Assembly: GCA_048569615.1 (NCBI GenBank)
Contig: JBLIRK010000003.1
Coordinates: forward strand, 1 to 64,000
Source of the DNA: JAYEPK01 sp048569615
GTDB taxonomy: Archaea; Thermoplasmatota; Penumbrarchaeia; Penumbrarchaeales; Penumbrarchaeaceae
Reading direction: 5' to 3'
DNA: 64,000 bases
The notes below the pieces were generated by a model. It did no database searches. It had not been told where the DNA came from and saw only the letters and a program-made list of their open reading frames with translations. The translations under genes were made by a program, and so were the position numbers. Of this stretch, positions 1 to 9,500 are shown one piece after another (position 1 is the stretch's first letter; every line of letters begins with the position of its first letter).

Positions 1-1087
1 TGTCGATTCCCAGGACCCTATCCAGGATCATCGAGTGGAGAATCGCCACATCCAGCTTTCTCAGATCGGCCGAGGCGTCGGGCCTGAGTCCGTCCATGGG
101 GCAGAGGTCCTTAAGCTCCATGGAATAGAACTTCCCGTCGTTCATGTACAAGCCGAAGGCGTGTTTTCCTTCCTTGAAGAGCCGGTCCATCTCCCTGAAC
201 ATCGGGTCCTTGCCGTCATATGACCTGACAATGAAGTTCGATCGCAGGTCCGAGAGGAGTTTCTCCTTATCGAACGATTCAAGGTTCTGGACGAGCCTGT
301 GGGTGGGGAGTATAACGAGTCCGGGATTGGACATGTTGACGAAGGTGAGCATCCTGTACCCTGCGGTTTCCAGCTCTGGATGCTCCTTCCGAAGGGCCAG
401 CGCTGTCTTGTACCTGTGGTGTCCGTCGGCGATGATCACGAACTTGCTCTCCATGGCCCTTGAGATCGTTTCGATGTCCCGTGTTTTGGCCACTTTCCAG
501 AGCCTGTGGCGGACGCCGTCCATGTCGTTTACGTCCATGACAGGCTCCGTTTCCATGTAACTCTCGAGGACCGAATCCACATCTCCCTCGGAATCGGGGT
601 AGATGACGAAGATCTGGCCGAAATAGGAGAGCGTGTTCCTGGACAGGTTCAATCTGTCCTGGATATCCTTGGGGAGCGTCTCCTCATGCTGAAGAACCCC
701 TGCAAAACCTCCTTCCGGTGGTGCTTCCTTGGCGAATTCCTCGAGCTCAATCAAACCTATGAAACCGAAGCGGAACAGGGGCTCCCCGTCGATCTCGAAG
801 TTCTGACCGTAAACGTAGTAGCAATCCTCCGGGTCCCGGACAAGTATCCCTTTGTCTATCCATTCCCGAAGGTGATCCCTTGCTCTCGTGTATTGATTGC
901 TATCGGCGGTGTCGCCTTCCCGTGGTTTGTTCTTCGTTATCCAGGCGATGTTGTAGGGGGAAAGAGATTGGATCTCATCGACCTTCTTGCCCTTTATCAC
1001 ATCGTAGGGGGGAGCTACCACTTTACCCATATCCCCCACCTTCTCTCCATTATATCTGTAAGCCTTGAAAGGGATGACTCGAACCAT
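1..1087 (-). CDS. DUF1015 family protein, 3' end beyond window
   Basis: The minus-strand frame opens with ATG at 1087 and has no stop before the left edge, so about 362 residues are visible and the C-terminus is missing. The N-terminus MVRVIPFKAYRY followed by VVAPPYDVI is the signature of the DUF1015 family (usually about 400-430 aa), and LHSMILDRVLGID near the edge is the family's later conserved block. The family is widespread in archaea and anaerobic bacteria; its biochemical role is not established. A TATA-like AACATAAACTATTAAG lies just upstream. Plus-strand frames across this stretch are shadows. Confidence 0.9.
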   Translation of the reverse strand, partial: MVRVIPFKAYRYNGEKVGDMGKVVAPPYDVIKGKKVDEIQSLSPYNIAWITKNKPREGDTADSNQYTRARDHLREWIDKGILVRDPEDCYYVYGQNFEIDGEPLFRFGFIGLIELEEFAKEAPPEGGFAGVLQHEETLPKDIQDRLNLSRNTLSYFGQIFVIYPDSEGDVDSVLESYMETEPVMDVNDMDGVRHRLWKVAKTRDIETISRAMESKFVIIADGHHRYKTALALRKEHPELETAGYRMLTFVNMSNPGLVILPTHRLVQNLESFDKEKLLSDLRSNFIVRSYDGKDPMFREMDRLFKEGKHAFGLYMNDGKFYSMELKDLCPMDGLRPDASADLRKLDVAILHSMILDRVLGID

Positions 1088-1137
1088 GGTGCCCCGAAGG
1101 TGGAAACCCTTCTTAATAGTTTATGTTCACGGAGGTT

Positions 1138-1800
1138 TCATCCCTTTCTCACCACGAGGGCCGCATGGTCCTTCTGGAACGGAGAGAGCTCCGTATTGAT
1201 GAGAACATCGAATCCGGACCTTCGAAGGCCCGCTTCGAAATTGAGGAAGACGTCCTCCGGCCTGGCCGTGACATCGATGGACCTTGACTTGACCATGACC
1301 ACGCCATAGCCTCCCTTGCCTAGGAAACGGCGGGAATTCCTAAGGAACATACCAAGCTGGTCCTTCTGGGACACATCCTGATATAGAATAAACACATCGG
1401 GGACCTGGGAAGCATACAGCTCGGGGTGGAAAGCATCGGCGAGTATGGGAACTATGTTCCTTCTCTTCCTTGAAAGTGAAAGGAGGTTCCTGAAGGCGGT
1501 GGTAGAAAACTCCACCGCAAAGACGGAGCCGTCCCGAAGGATATCGGACAGGTGGGACACCGTGGTACCCTGGGCCGCCCCGAGGTAGAGGACGTCACCC
1601 CGTAGATCGAAGGGGAGCGTCTCCTTTTTCAAAAGAGCTGCAAGTTTGGACCTCCAGGGTACCCACTCCCTGTAGGTCCTTCCATCTTTCTCCATCAGGG
1701 ACTCTCCATAGATCGAACCTGTCCCCTCCGAATCCGATGTATATATCCTGTTGTTCAGGAGCAGCAGACCTACGCTTTCCTCCATGGAGCGGGGAATCAT
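1138..1800 (-). CDS. flpA: Fibrillarin-like rRNA/tRNA 2'-O-methyltransferase
   Basis: 220 aa. Fibrillarin is the SAM-dependent methyltransferase of box C/D guide RNPs and methylates ribose 2'-OH groups on rRNA and tRNA together with Nop5 and L7Ae. Visible features are an N-terminal beta region (NRIYTSDSEGTGSIYGE), the conserved YREWVPWRSKLAA block, the SAM-binding motif VLYLGAAQGTTVSHLSD, and VFAVEFS and FILYQDVSQKDQ further on. Length matches archaeal fibrillarins. nop5, its usual neighbour, is not in the window. PspC lies 26 bp upstream on the same strand and may share a transcript. Confidence 0.96.
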   Translation of the reverse strand: MIPRSMEESVGLLLLNNRIYTSDSEGTGSIYGESLMEKDGRTYREWVPWRSKLAALLKKETLPFDLRGDVLYLGAAQGTTVSHLSDILRDGSVFAVEFSTTAFRNLLSLSRKRRNIVPILADAFHPELYASQVPDVFILYQDVSQKDQLGMFLRNSRRFLGKGGYGVVMVKSRSIDVTARPEDVFLNFEAGLRRSGFDVLINTELSPFQKDHAALVVRKG

Positions 1801-1826
1801 TTGCTCGTATTAGGAAGTAGCGAACC

Positions 1827-2015
1827 TCATTCCTCGGGAAGGACAACTCCCAGGACTATGTATGCTATTACTCCAAAGATCCCGGCGGAGAAGACCGTTC
1901 CGAGGACGAAGAGCAGTCTCATGAGGTTGGAATCTATATCAAAGTACTTTCCCATTCCCCCGCAGACCCCCATCAGTACTTTGTCCGAGGAGCTCCTTGT
2001 CAGCTGTTTGGCCAT
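1827..2015 (-). CDS. PspC-domain small membrane protein
   Basis: 62 aa. The sequence is essentially one PspC domain: a GVCGGMGKYFDID motif followed by a single hydrophobic span (LLFVLGTVFSAGIFGVIAYI). PspC proteins are inner-membrane stress proteins in bacteria; the archaeal versions are uncharacterised. A TATA-like ACTTAAAGG lies about 45 nt upstream. Another ATG just upstream is in a different frame. It precedes fibrillarin on the same strand, and nothing in the sequence links the two functions. Confidence 0.85.
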   Translation of the reverse strand: MAKQLTRSSSDKVLMGVCGGMGKYFDIDSNLMRLLFVLGTVFSAGIFGVIAYIVLGVVLPEE

Positions 2016-2090
2016 GCCCCATGATTCTAACCCTGGTAGAAAAATGTAACTAATCCCTTTAAGTCTTCACATTCTGCAACCTCCCTTAAA

Positions 2091-2100
2091 AGTTAAATAA
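2091..2100 (+). promoter_or_regulatory. TATA box for the HerA-type gene
   Basis: AGTTAAATAA sits about 35 nt before the ATG at 2132, which predicts a leader of roughly 10 nt. Position and composition only. Confidence 0.4.
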
Positions 2101-2131
2101 TGATATCAAGGGATGGTTCCGGGATATCATC

Positions 2132-3664
2132 ATGACAGGCAGGGCAAGCCAAAAGGAAGAGCCCAATGAAAGGCAGGACGAGCCATCGGGGATAGTATTC
2201 GGCAACGTTTCCTCCAGCGGCTTCAGGTGCGTGCTCCTCGACAGGGATCTCAAGGAGCTTGATTACGTCGAGGTCCGCCATCCGAGCCGTGGGTGGGTGC
2301 TCGGCATCATCGAGAAGGTGGAGCTCCGCTCGGACCTGGACCACGAAGGGGCCCTGATGAAGCACCTCGGCAGGTCGAGGAAGATAAGCTATGAAAGAGT
2401 GGGACATGTAAGCCTCATCGGAAGCAGAAACGAAAGAGGATCGCTCTCCAGGCCGCTGACCCCGATCCTTCCTTCGACAAACGTTTACAGGCCAAGAAAA
2501 GAATTTCTTGCCGAAACACTGGGGCTCGTTCTGAAAAAGGAGGAGGGGATCTATCTGGGCAGGATACCCCACACCGACCTCGAGGTCGTTCTCTCATCCT
2601 CCGAGCTCGTCCAGAAGCATTTCTCCGTCATCGCAAAGAGCGGGTCCGGAAAATCCTACGCCTCTGGAATACTTGCGGAGGAGCTGAACAAGCACGGGAT
2701 ACCTGTCGTGATACTCGATCTTCACGGGGAGTACAAGACCCTGATCTCCCCGAATATCGATGACGATGACTACAGGAGGATGGAGGAGTTCGGAATATCT
2801 CCCAAGGGCCTCGGCGACAGACTCCTGGAGTTCTCTTTTTCTTCGGATAGGGAGCTCACCGAGGGGGTGACACCGATCGGCGTCGATCTCAGGGGGATGA
2901 GGGCCGAGGATCTTCTTGAGCTCATGGGACTCAGGAACCTGGGGGCCGGGACCTCCGTCCTCTACAACGCCCTCGGAAAGGTCAGGGAGATCCTGGGCGA
3001 GGATTGGGAGCTCTATGATCTCATCGCATCAGTGCAGGTGGAGAACAATCCATCGAAGTGGAATGTTCTCACGGGACTGGAGCACCTGTCGAGAATGGAT
3101 GTTTTCAAGACGGCTCCCACGCCCGTAGTGGAGATCGTCGTCCCTGGCAAGGTCACTGTGATTCACCTGAAGGATGTGCCCCTTGACCAGCAGCAGACCG
3201 GCGTTGCGGCCCTGCTGAAGAAGCTATTTAGCTCCAGGAAGGACGGGACCATACCCCCGTTCATGCTGATCGTCGAGGAAGCTCACAATTTCTGTCCCCA
3301 GTCGGGTCCGGGAATCACGTCGGCCATCCTGAGGACCATCGCGTCGGAGGGGAGGAAGTTCGGTCTCGGACTGACCATAGTCACGCAGAGACCAGCCAAG
3401 GTGGACAAGAACGTGCTCTCCCAGTGCGGCACCCAGATGATACTCAAGGTCACGAATCCAAACGATCTGAAAGCTGTGATAGCGTCCTTCGAGGGACTGG
3501 ATGCGAGGATGTCCAACGAGATACAGAATCTCCCTGTCGGTGTTGGATTACTTGTGGGAGGGAATATTTCCACACCGATCCTCGTGGAGGTCAGACCGAG
3601 GACCACGAAGCACGGCGGAGAGGCCGTGGATATCCTCTCCGACATAAGAAGGCGGATGGATTGA
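2132..3664 (+). CDS. herA: HerA-type bipolar DNA translocase/ATPase
   Basis: 510 aa. HerA forms hexameric FtsK-like rings that pump DNA and work with NurA nuclease and Mre11-Rad50 in end resection. An N-terminal HAS beta-barrel is expected over about residues 18-140. The Walker A motif AKSGSGKSYASGIL is near residue 168, Walker B LIVEEAHNFCP near residue 380, followed by the sensor region TIVTQRPAKVDKNVLSQC, and a C-terminal brace region ends the protein. nurA, mre11 and rad50 are not adjacent, which is atypical, so this could be a HerA paralogue. DUF357 follows after 93 bp with its own TATA box. Confidence 0.88.
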   Translation: MTGRASQKEEPNERQDEPSGIVFGNVSSSGFRCVLLDRDLKELDYVEVRHPSRGWVLGIIEKVELRSDLDHEGALMKHLGRSRKISYERVGHVSLIGSRNERGSLSRPLTPILPSTNVYRPRKEFLAETLGLVLKKEEGIYLGRIPHTDLEVVLSSSELVQKHFSVIAKSGSGKSYASGILAEELNKHGIPVVILDLHGEYKTLISPNIDDDDYRRMEEFGISPKGLGDRLLEFSFSSDRELTEGVTPIGVDLRGMRAEDLLELMGLRNLGAGTSVLYNALGKVREILGEDWELYDLIASVQVENNPSKWNVLTGLEHLSRMDVFKTAPTPVVEIVVPGKVTVIHLKDVPLDQQQTGVAALLKKLFSSRKDGTIPPFMLIVEEAHNFCPQSGPGITSAILRTIASEGRKFGLGLTIVTQRPAKVDKNVLSQCGTQMILKVTNPNDLKAVIASFEGLDARMSNEIQNLPVGVGLLVGGNISTPILVEVRPRTTKHGGEAVDILSDIRRRMD

Positions 3665-3718
3665 ATATATTAAAAAATGATATTATTTTATTTTCATCAC
3701 GGATATTTGAACGGATAA

Positions 3719-3727
3719 CTATAAATT
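3719..3727 (+). promoter_or_regulatory. TATA box for the DUF357 gene
   Basis: CTATAAATT centred about 35 nt upstream of the ATG at 3758, implying a short leader. The T-rich stretch just before it (3661-3700) probably ends the upstream herA transcript. Confidence 0.45.
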
Positions 3728-3757
3728 CCCCAAAAACTCTTCAAATGCGGTCATAGT

Positions 3758-4057
3758 ATGGATAAGGTCAATGTGATCACCGATGAGAGGATGAGGAAGT
3801 ACCTAGACACGACCGACAGGGCGATAAAGAAGGTCCAGATCGCCCCTCCTCCCAAGAGCCATCTGAACAAGCTTGCCACCGATGTACTCTCAATGGCGAT
3901 GTCATATTTCGAGGATGCAAAGGCGTTCTCCAACGATGGCAACTACGTTCTTGCCTACGGGGCGGTTAACTATGCACACGGATGGCTCGATGCGGGTGCA
4001 CGGCTCGGCCTTTTTAACGTCGACGAGGACGACGAACTATTCACCCTTGCCGAGTGA
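3758..4057 (+). CDS. DUF357 family protein
   Basis: 99 aa, soluble and helical. The pattern DERMRKYLDTTDRAIKK followed by SMAMSYFEDAKAF, then NYVLAYGAVNYAHGWLDAG is typical of archaeal DUF357 proteins, which are predicted helical-bundle (HEPN/TPR-like) proteins of unknown role. Its last 21 bp overlap the 3' end of the convergent transglutaminase-like gene, so the two transcripts would be complementary over that stretch. Confidence 0.8.
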   Translation: MDKVNVITDERMRKYLDTTDRAIKKVQIAPPPKSHLNKLATDVLSMAMSYFEDAKAFSNDGNYVLAYGAVNYAHGWLDAGARLGLFNVDEDDELFTLAE

Positions 4058-5311
4058 TCCGATCCTCCTTCTTCCCATGCCGATCAGCAAGGCTCCCAGG
4101 GATAATGCGAGAAGTATGGCCCCCATCCCGGGGAACGGCAGTCCGTTCTCGCCATTATCTCCCGGCATGGAATATGAGCCTTTCTCGTTGAATTCCAAGA
4201 TCGAAATTGAGTATTCCACGTTGACCTGCACGAACCCGGTCCTGTTGTATTTGAGGTAATCGTGGTAGAACTTGAGATTATGGACGGTTTCCCCGTTCTG
4301 CTCCATGAAAGATCCGTCATCCGACCAGAAGGTATATCTGTACGGAGAGTGGAAAAGGAAGTTCTCTTCTTCCATATCTATCTCTATTATCTCGATTCTG
4401 TCTGAACTTCGGAGGGGGACCGGGACATTCAGCCATCCCGTGCCGTAGAGCTGATTGGAAGGATCGTCGCCGTCATATCCCAAACCGAAGGAGAGCCAGG
4501 CGGGAATTCCGGAAGCCCTCAGGATGGATCCGAGGACAAGGGCCCTCTCGACTCCGCTCCCATAGCCGTCCCCCAGGCATGCCCCGGCATTCTTGGGATA
4601 AGGGCCGTACTTCTGAAGGTCCGAAGCGAACTGGTCTGCTTTCTTCTTCTGGATATTCTCCATTACCCATTCATAGGCTTTCCTTGCCGAGGTCAGAACG
4701 TCGTCCCCGGATTCCAATATCTCCCGGGACACCCCGATTATTCCCGGGTCCGATGGGAAGTATCTATGATCTCCAGTTTCCCCCTTCTGTCCGGTGGAGA
4801 TGGCCTTCAGCTCCTCGAAGAGCACGGGCCAATCGTCTTCCAGATATGCATCCTTGTACGACTGCGGGATCATGTCCGGTGTCCCGGTATCGCTCCCTTC
4901 GATGTCCCAGCCATGCGCGCGGGAGGTCAGGGAGATATTGCAGCCGAGGTTAAGGTTTCCGGTGATGTTCCTAAGCTTCCAGAAGGTCCACTGATTCGGA
5001 ACATCTCCCGGTTCGGGCAGACCTCCGGCTGCATCCGGTGAGCATTTCACCGATCGAACCTCCTGCATTTTTTCAGTCCCGCTTTCGGCTGGAATATCAT
5101 AGGGAAGGGACTGGTATATCGTGACCTCTTCTGCCCTTCCCCCGGACACCCTCAGGTCGTAGTCCACGGAGAAAGATATCTCCGTGAATTCAGGGTATTC
5201 CTGCTTCTTTGCCTCCGAAAATCCGGTGTTTTCCGGCAACAAATGGACAGCTGATAAAAGGAGGAGAGCAACTGACAATGCCGAGGTAAAACCAGCGGAA
5301 GATCTCTTCAT
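4037..5311 (-). CDS. Transglutaminase-like surface protein with C-terminal membrane anchor
   Basis: 424 aa. A signal peptide (about 1-28) leads into an extracellular beta-rich region, then a transglutaminase-like core. A helix ARKAYEWVMENIQ precedes a Cys near residue 245 in NAGACLGDGYGSG, and the helix ALVLGSILRASGIPAWLS is the family's hallmark. The usual HAWxE histidine block is replaced by GTGWLNVPV, so the catalytic triad looks incomplete. A C-terminal span (ILLALSLGALLIGMG) and an RRR cluster anchor it. It is probably displayed outside the cell as a binding or inactive enzyme fold; a distant active variant cannot be excluded. Confidence 0.75.
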   Translation of the reverse strand: MKRSSAGFTSALSVALLLLSAVHLLPENTGFSEAKKQEYPEFTEISFSVDYDLRVSGGRAEEVTIYQSLPYDIPAESGTEKMQEVRSVKCSPDAAGGLPEPGDVPNQWTFWKLRNITGNLNLGCNISLTSRAHGWDIEGSDTGTPDMIPQSYKDAYLEDDWPVLFEELKAISTGQKGETGDHRYFPSDPGIIGVSREILESGDDVLTSARKAYEWVMENIQKKKADQFASDLQKYGPYPKNAGACLGDGYGSGVERALVLGSILRASGIPAWLSFGLGYDGDDPSNQLYGTGWLNVPVPLRSSDRIEIIEIDMEEENFLFHSPYRYTFWSDDGSFMEQNGETVHNLKFYHDYLKYNRTGFVQVNVEYSISILEFNEKGSYSMPGDNGENGLPFPGMGAILLALSLGALLIGMGRRRIGSLGKGE

Positions 5312-5414
5312 ATTCCCAACCCCATTTCTCCTTCATGGACCATCGGTTCCCAATGCTCCGGTTTGGGATCCCGTCGGTTATTATATCTCGAAGCCTTATA
5401 TTGATTATCTATGA

Positions 5415-5710
5415 GCTGTGGTGGAAGGTACGAATTCAAGGAGACCGGACAGACGGGGATTCATCTAACCTTCCGCCATTGTTGGTTTCTCCAAGAGAGA
5501 ATCTTCGTTGACGATTCTTAACGGATCGTAGTGTTTCTCGGGTCTCGGCCCTGCTCTTTTCCGGCTTCAATTTCCTTGTGGTACGGGGAGCCGGGACTTT
5601 CAATATCGGCATCGTTCCGCTGTCGCGATGATCATCCGTTCCGTGGGTTAATTTCATATCCATCGACCTGTTTTCGAATTCCATCGCAAACCTTCGCCTG
5701 AGGTGGGACC
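5415..5710. other. Intergenic stretch, no convincing gene
   Basis: About 300 bp between divergent genes. A minus-strand frame (5436-5684, 82 aa, basic) exists, but it has no recognisable domain, has frequent CGA codons and lacks a clear ribosome-binding site, so I do not call it. TATA-like AT-rich patches near 5380-5403 probably serve the transglutaminase-like gene. The ribosome-binding site GAGGTGGG at 5700-5707 belongs to the next gene. Confidence 0.4.
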
Positions 5711-6544
5711 CTGAAATGTCTCTTCGTATCCGATCTCCATGGATGTAAGGACAGATACAGGTCGCTTTTTAAAAGGGTGGAGGATGGTGGAATTGACGTC
5801 GTCCTTCTCGGCGGGGACCTTCTACCACCCGTAGGTGATGTTCCGGAGTTCATCTCTGCCGAACTGCTCTCTCCGATCAGCCAGCTACGCGATCGAGGTC
5901 ATGGAATCGAGTTCTTTGCCATTATGGGGAACGACGACCCGAGATTCTACGAACACACTTTCATCGAGGCCGATAAGGACATGATCTTCCATCTCCTCCA
6001 TGAGCGGGTGGTTCGGATGGGAGAAATCTTCTTTGCGGGATACCCCTTCGTTCCACCCACTCCTTTCAGACTGAAGGACTGGGAGAGGTACGATGTCTCC
6101 CAGCATGTGGATCCGGGATGTGTGTCACCGCTGGAGGGTTACAGGACATTGGAGGTTGACCTTAAAAGGATCAGATACGAGACCATCTTAAACGACCTCG
6201 AAAAGTTGTCCGCGAGAAGCGATCCGAGGAGAACGGTATATCTCTTCCACTCGCCTCCGTATAGAACGAACCTCGACAGGGCTGATCTGGATGGCATCAT
6301 GGTTGACCATGTACCGATGGACCTCCATGTCGGGTCCATAGCGATCAGGAGGTTCATAGAAGATCATTCCCCGCTCATAACCCTCCATGGCCACATACAT
6401 GAATCTGCCCGGATCACGGGCTCATGGAAGGATACTATCGGTGATACTCATATGTTCACGGCCGCTCATGACGGGAAGGAATTGGCCGCGGTCCTGTTCG
6501 ACACGAAAAGGCCGGAGGAAGCGGAAAGGGAGCTCCTGATTTAA
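5711..6544 (+). CDS. Calcineurin-like metallophosphoesterase, apparent CTG start
   Basis: 277 aa if it starts at CTG 5711. The essential metal motif VSDLHG lies at residues 6-11, GGD at 34-36, GNDD near 75 and GHIHE near the C-terminus, giving a complete dinuclear metal site. The only conventional in-frame start is GTG 5777, which would cut off VSDLHG and destroy the active site. An in-frame TGA ends at 5701, GAGGTGGG follows, and CTG sits at normal spacing, so CTG initiation is the simplest reading. Substrate is unknown; the family includes cyclic-nucleotide, Ap4A and protein phosphatases. It converges on the ATP-grasp gene with 6 bp between stops. Confidence 0.82.
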   Translation: MKCLFVSDLHGCKDRYRSLFKRVEDGGIDVVLLGGDLLPPVGDVPEFISAELLSPISQLRDRGHGIEFFAIMGNDDPRFYEHTFIEADKDMIFHLLHERVVRMGEIFFAGYPFVPPTPFRLKDWERYDVSQHVDPGCVSPLEGYRTLEVDLKRIRYETILNDLEKLSARSDPRRTVYLFHSPPYRTNLDRADLDGIMVDHVPMDLHVGSIAIRRFIEDHSPLITLHGHIHESARITGSWKDTIGDTHMFTAAHDGKELAAVLFDTKRPEEAERELLI

Positions 6545-6550
6545 GGGCAC

Positions 6551-9500
6551 TCATCGCTTATTGGTCAATTCCATCTTCCGAGCCATTCCATAAGGTGGAA
6601 TGATATGCATCGCCCAGGAGGTCCGATTCTGAATATCCCCGTCCGTAACTAGATGAACATCCAGGAGGCCGCCTGTCTTGATCCCTGTCCTATCGCAGTT
6701 CTCCCTGTCGATGTTGACACTCCATTCTTCGAACCAGGCCAAGAGGTCCTCCCGGTTATCGGATCTTCCATCGTAATGCACTATGAGGTCTATGTCGCTG
6801 GCCGGACCAGCGGTGTATTCCTTCGTGCTTCCCAGTAAAAATATATCCTTTATACCGAAGAGAACGGGATCGAGCGTGGAAAGCATCTCCCTGACCTTTG
6901 AAAGCCTCCATTCGGAATGGTCCGGCGGAACGAGGAATGCCAGGGCCTCGTTCGCTTCGCCGTCCATCACTACGGACATCGTACCGCCCTGGGCTATCTC
7001 TCTCACCTTCACGACCTTTACCACATTTACAAAATCACCTGCCCAGTCAACTTTCTCGAGAAGATGGTTCTCGGAGGAACTTATCAGATTCTCATTGAGG
7101 TAAGAATCACCTTCGTCCGGGTACAGAGGCAGGTAGTGGATGCTTGCCTCCACGAGGTCCTGGAAGAAGTGCGTCCCGAACGAGAGTTCAGGAAGATAAC
7201 CTCCTTTCCTCACGGCAACCTCTATGAGGAGGCAGGTGTTGTTGATATCCCGGTACTGAACCGGTACTCCCAGTTTGATATCACCTCTGCTTCCCCACCT
7301 GCCCGGGCCCATCAGAATGAACTTTCGGCGGGGCAGAGCCAGATTGAGTTCGCTGATCACCTTTGCAACCTCGATCATTTTTTCCCTCTCCGTCAGTTCT
7401 TCGTATGCTGACGGATCCACGAAAACGATGTACTCGATGCTTTTCAAATATCCCGTGGTGATATACCTCTTGGCAGAGAATACCCTCATGGGATTGGGAA
7501 CGTTCGATGGTATGGACACCCTTTGAGCTCCGACCGCTTGTGTTTGAGGCCTGCATTGCAGGACGAAGAGTTCCTTCCCGTTCGATGCGAACTCCACATC
7601 CACAGGTGTCCCCATCTTCTCCTTCAGGAGGTCCATGATGTCCCTTATCTGGACAAGGAACTTCGTCCTCTCCACGAAACCGTTGAATGTAACGATCAGG
7701 TCCGTGTTCTCCATGTCCATTATCAATCCTCTTGGCTCGATGAGATCGCCGTTGCTGTAGATGGAGAACATCTTGCTGACCAGTGGGAAGGAGACTCCGT
7801 TTTTCCTGAGGAAATCCTTGATATCAACGGACTCCATCCGACCTTCCTTCAGATTGATCACATCCATGTGCTTTTGAGAGTACTGGATGAGCTCGTCGAC
7901 CATAGTATTCACTTTCAGGTTTGGTCTCCTGGGAGATATCAATACGGGATAATCGTCCGATATCCTGTCAACAGCCCTCGTCCCTAGGCCAACGACGAGC
8001 CGGGCGATGCCGTCCTCTCTTCTTATCCGCGGCGACCATCTGAACTCGTTGTTGGAAAGGGCCACACCCGCGAACGTGGGGAGGTAGAAATCACCGATCT
8101 TGACACCGACAACCTCCTGGATCAGGACACCCATGGATTCCAGCATGTCAAGGAGGCCTCTCTCCCTCCGATACTCGATCGCGTTGGGATTGAAGGTCGA
8201 TGCCCAGACCTCCGCGATGGCATCCATGAGATCGGCAAGGTTCTGATCCTCGTTGCCCTGGTTCGGAAGGAACAGGCTCTTGTACTTGCCGGAAAAGGCG
8301 GCTCCGAAACTGTCCTCAAGATGGGAGGAGGACCTCACAATGATCGGGACGCTCCCAAGGTCCCTGAGGATCTCCCTGAGCCCGGAAATGATCTCCGAGG
8401 GGAATGCCCCGTTCTTGAAGACCTGTTCGAGAAAAGGCTGCTCCTGTCTGATCTCCGCAGGATTGAGGTACTTGATATGGGCAACCTCATCGAGGGCGTT
8501 GTATTTCACGAAGTCCCTCATTGTGTCGGTGCTCAGATACCAGCTCCTGGCGAAGGAAACCCCGTGGAGGTTTTCGTTCTTTGCCATCTCCTTCTTGATT
8601 ATCTTCTCGGCAAGGAACAATCCCGATACTTTGCCTCCAAGCGTACCGATACTCTGTGAAGGTCCTATGATCCTGTCCACGAGCTTTGCGAAATCGGGGA
8701 TCCCGATGAAATCTTTAGCTATGTTCATGTACTCCAATCTGCCGGTGAAGAACCTTCTTATCAAGTTCGTCCTTATGATAATGTCATCTTCCCAGGATAG
8801 GTCCCTCTCCGCCTCGGGGATATCCAGGTACTTCTTCAATTGGTCCGTGATCTCTCCCCTGGTGATGGTGGGCTTGTCAGATGCAAAAAGCAGTGGTAAG
8901 GCCTTGTTCTGTTTAAGCCATTTGGTCAAAAGGTCCATTATCTCCTGCGAGGACAGTTTCTCGCTCGCTATCTCGAAAACACCTTCCTGGACCCTTTTCA
9001 ATCCTTGAAGGTCCGACCTGGGATTTGGAATGTTAACTCCGCACCACTCGCTCTCTTTAGGTTCCACGGGGCATACAAGTACGGACATCAGGTCCTCGAA
9101 GCTCTGGTTCTTGTAATGGATGAGAAAGTAAAGCATCTTTCGCGTAATGCGAAACAAGGTGGGTGGATCGGTCTTCATAAGAATATCCAGGATCACCTTC
9201 CACTCGTCGCTCGCGGAAGGTGTCTTCTCCGAATCCGCCGTAATTAGCTCTTTCAACCTGTCCTTGTAGAACCTGACTTCCTGATCCGCCCGGTAGAGGG
9301 TTATGAACTTGCCAACAAGTTCGGAAAGCATCTTCATGAGCTTTATCTCATCCTTCAGAAATGGTCCTTCATACTCCTTTGGCCTTTCTTCGAGATAGAC
9401 CATCTGGATGAAACCTTCCTTGGACTCGTGAACGATTAGATCTCGGACCAGTGACCATGGTGTTTCCCTGAATCCCTGGGTCTTGTACTCCTCGTCCCCG

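Noticed and set aside
506..1309. Plus-strand 267-aa frame
   Set aside because: It lies antisense to the DUF1015 gene and the 3' end of fibrillarin, both with clear family motifs, and shows no domain of its own.
5436..5684. Minus-strand 82-aa basic frame in the gap before the metallophosphoesterase
   Set aside because: No motif, no ribosome-binding site and codon use unlike neighbours; recorded only as intergenic.
8253..9008. 251-aa plus-strand frame inside the 1057-aa ATP-grasp gene
   Set aside because: Antisense shadow; the minus-strand frame has intact conserved motifs throughout.
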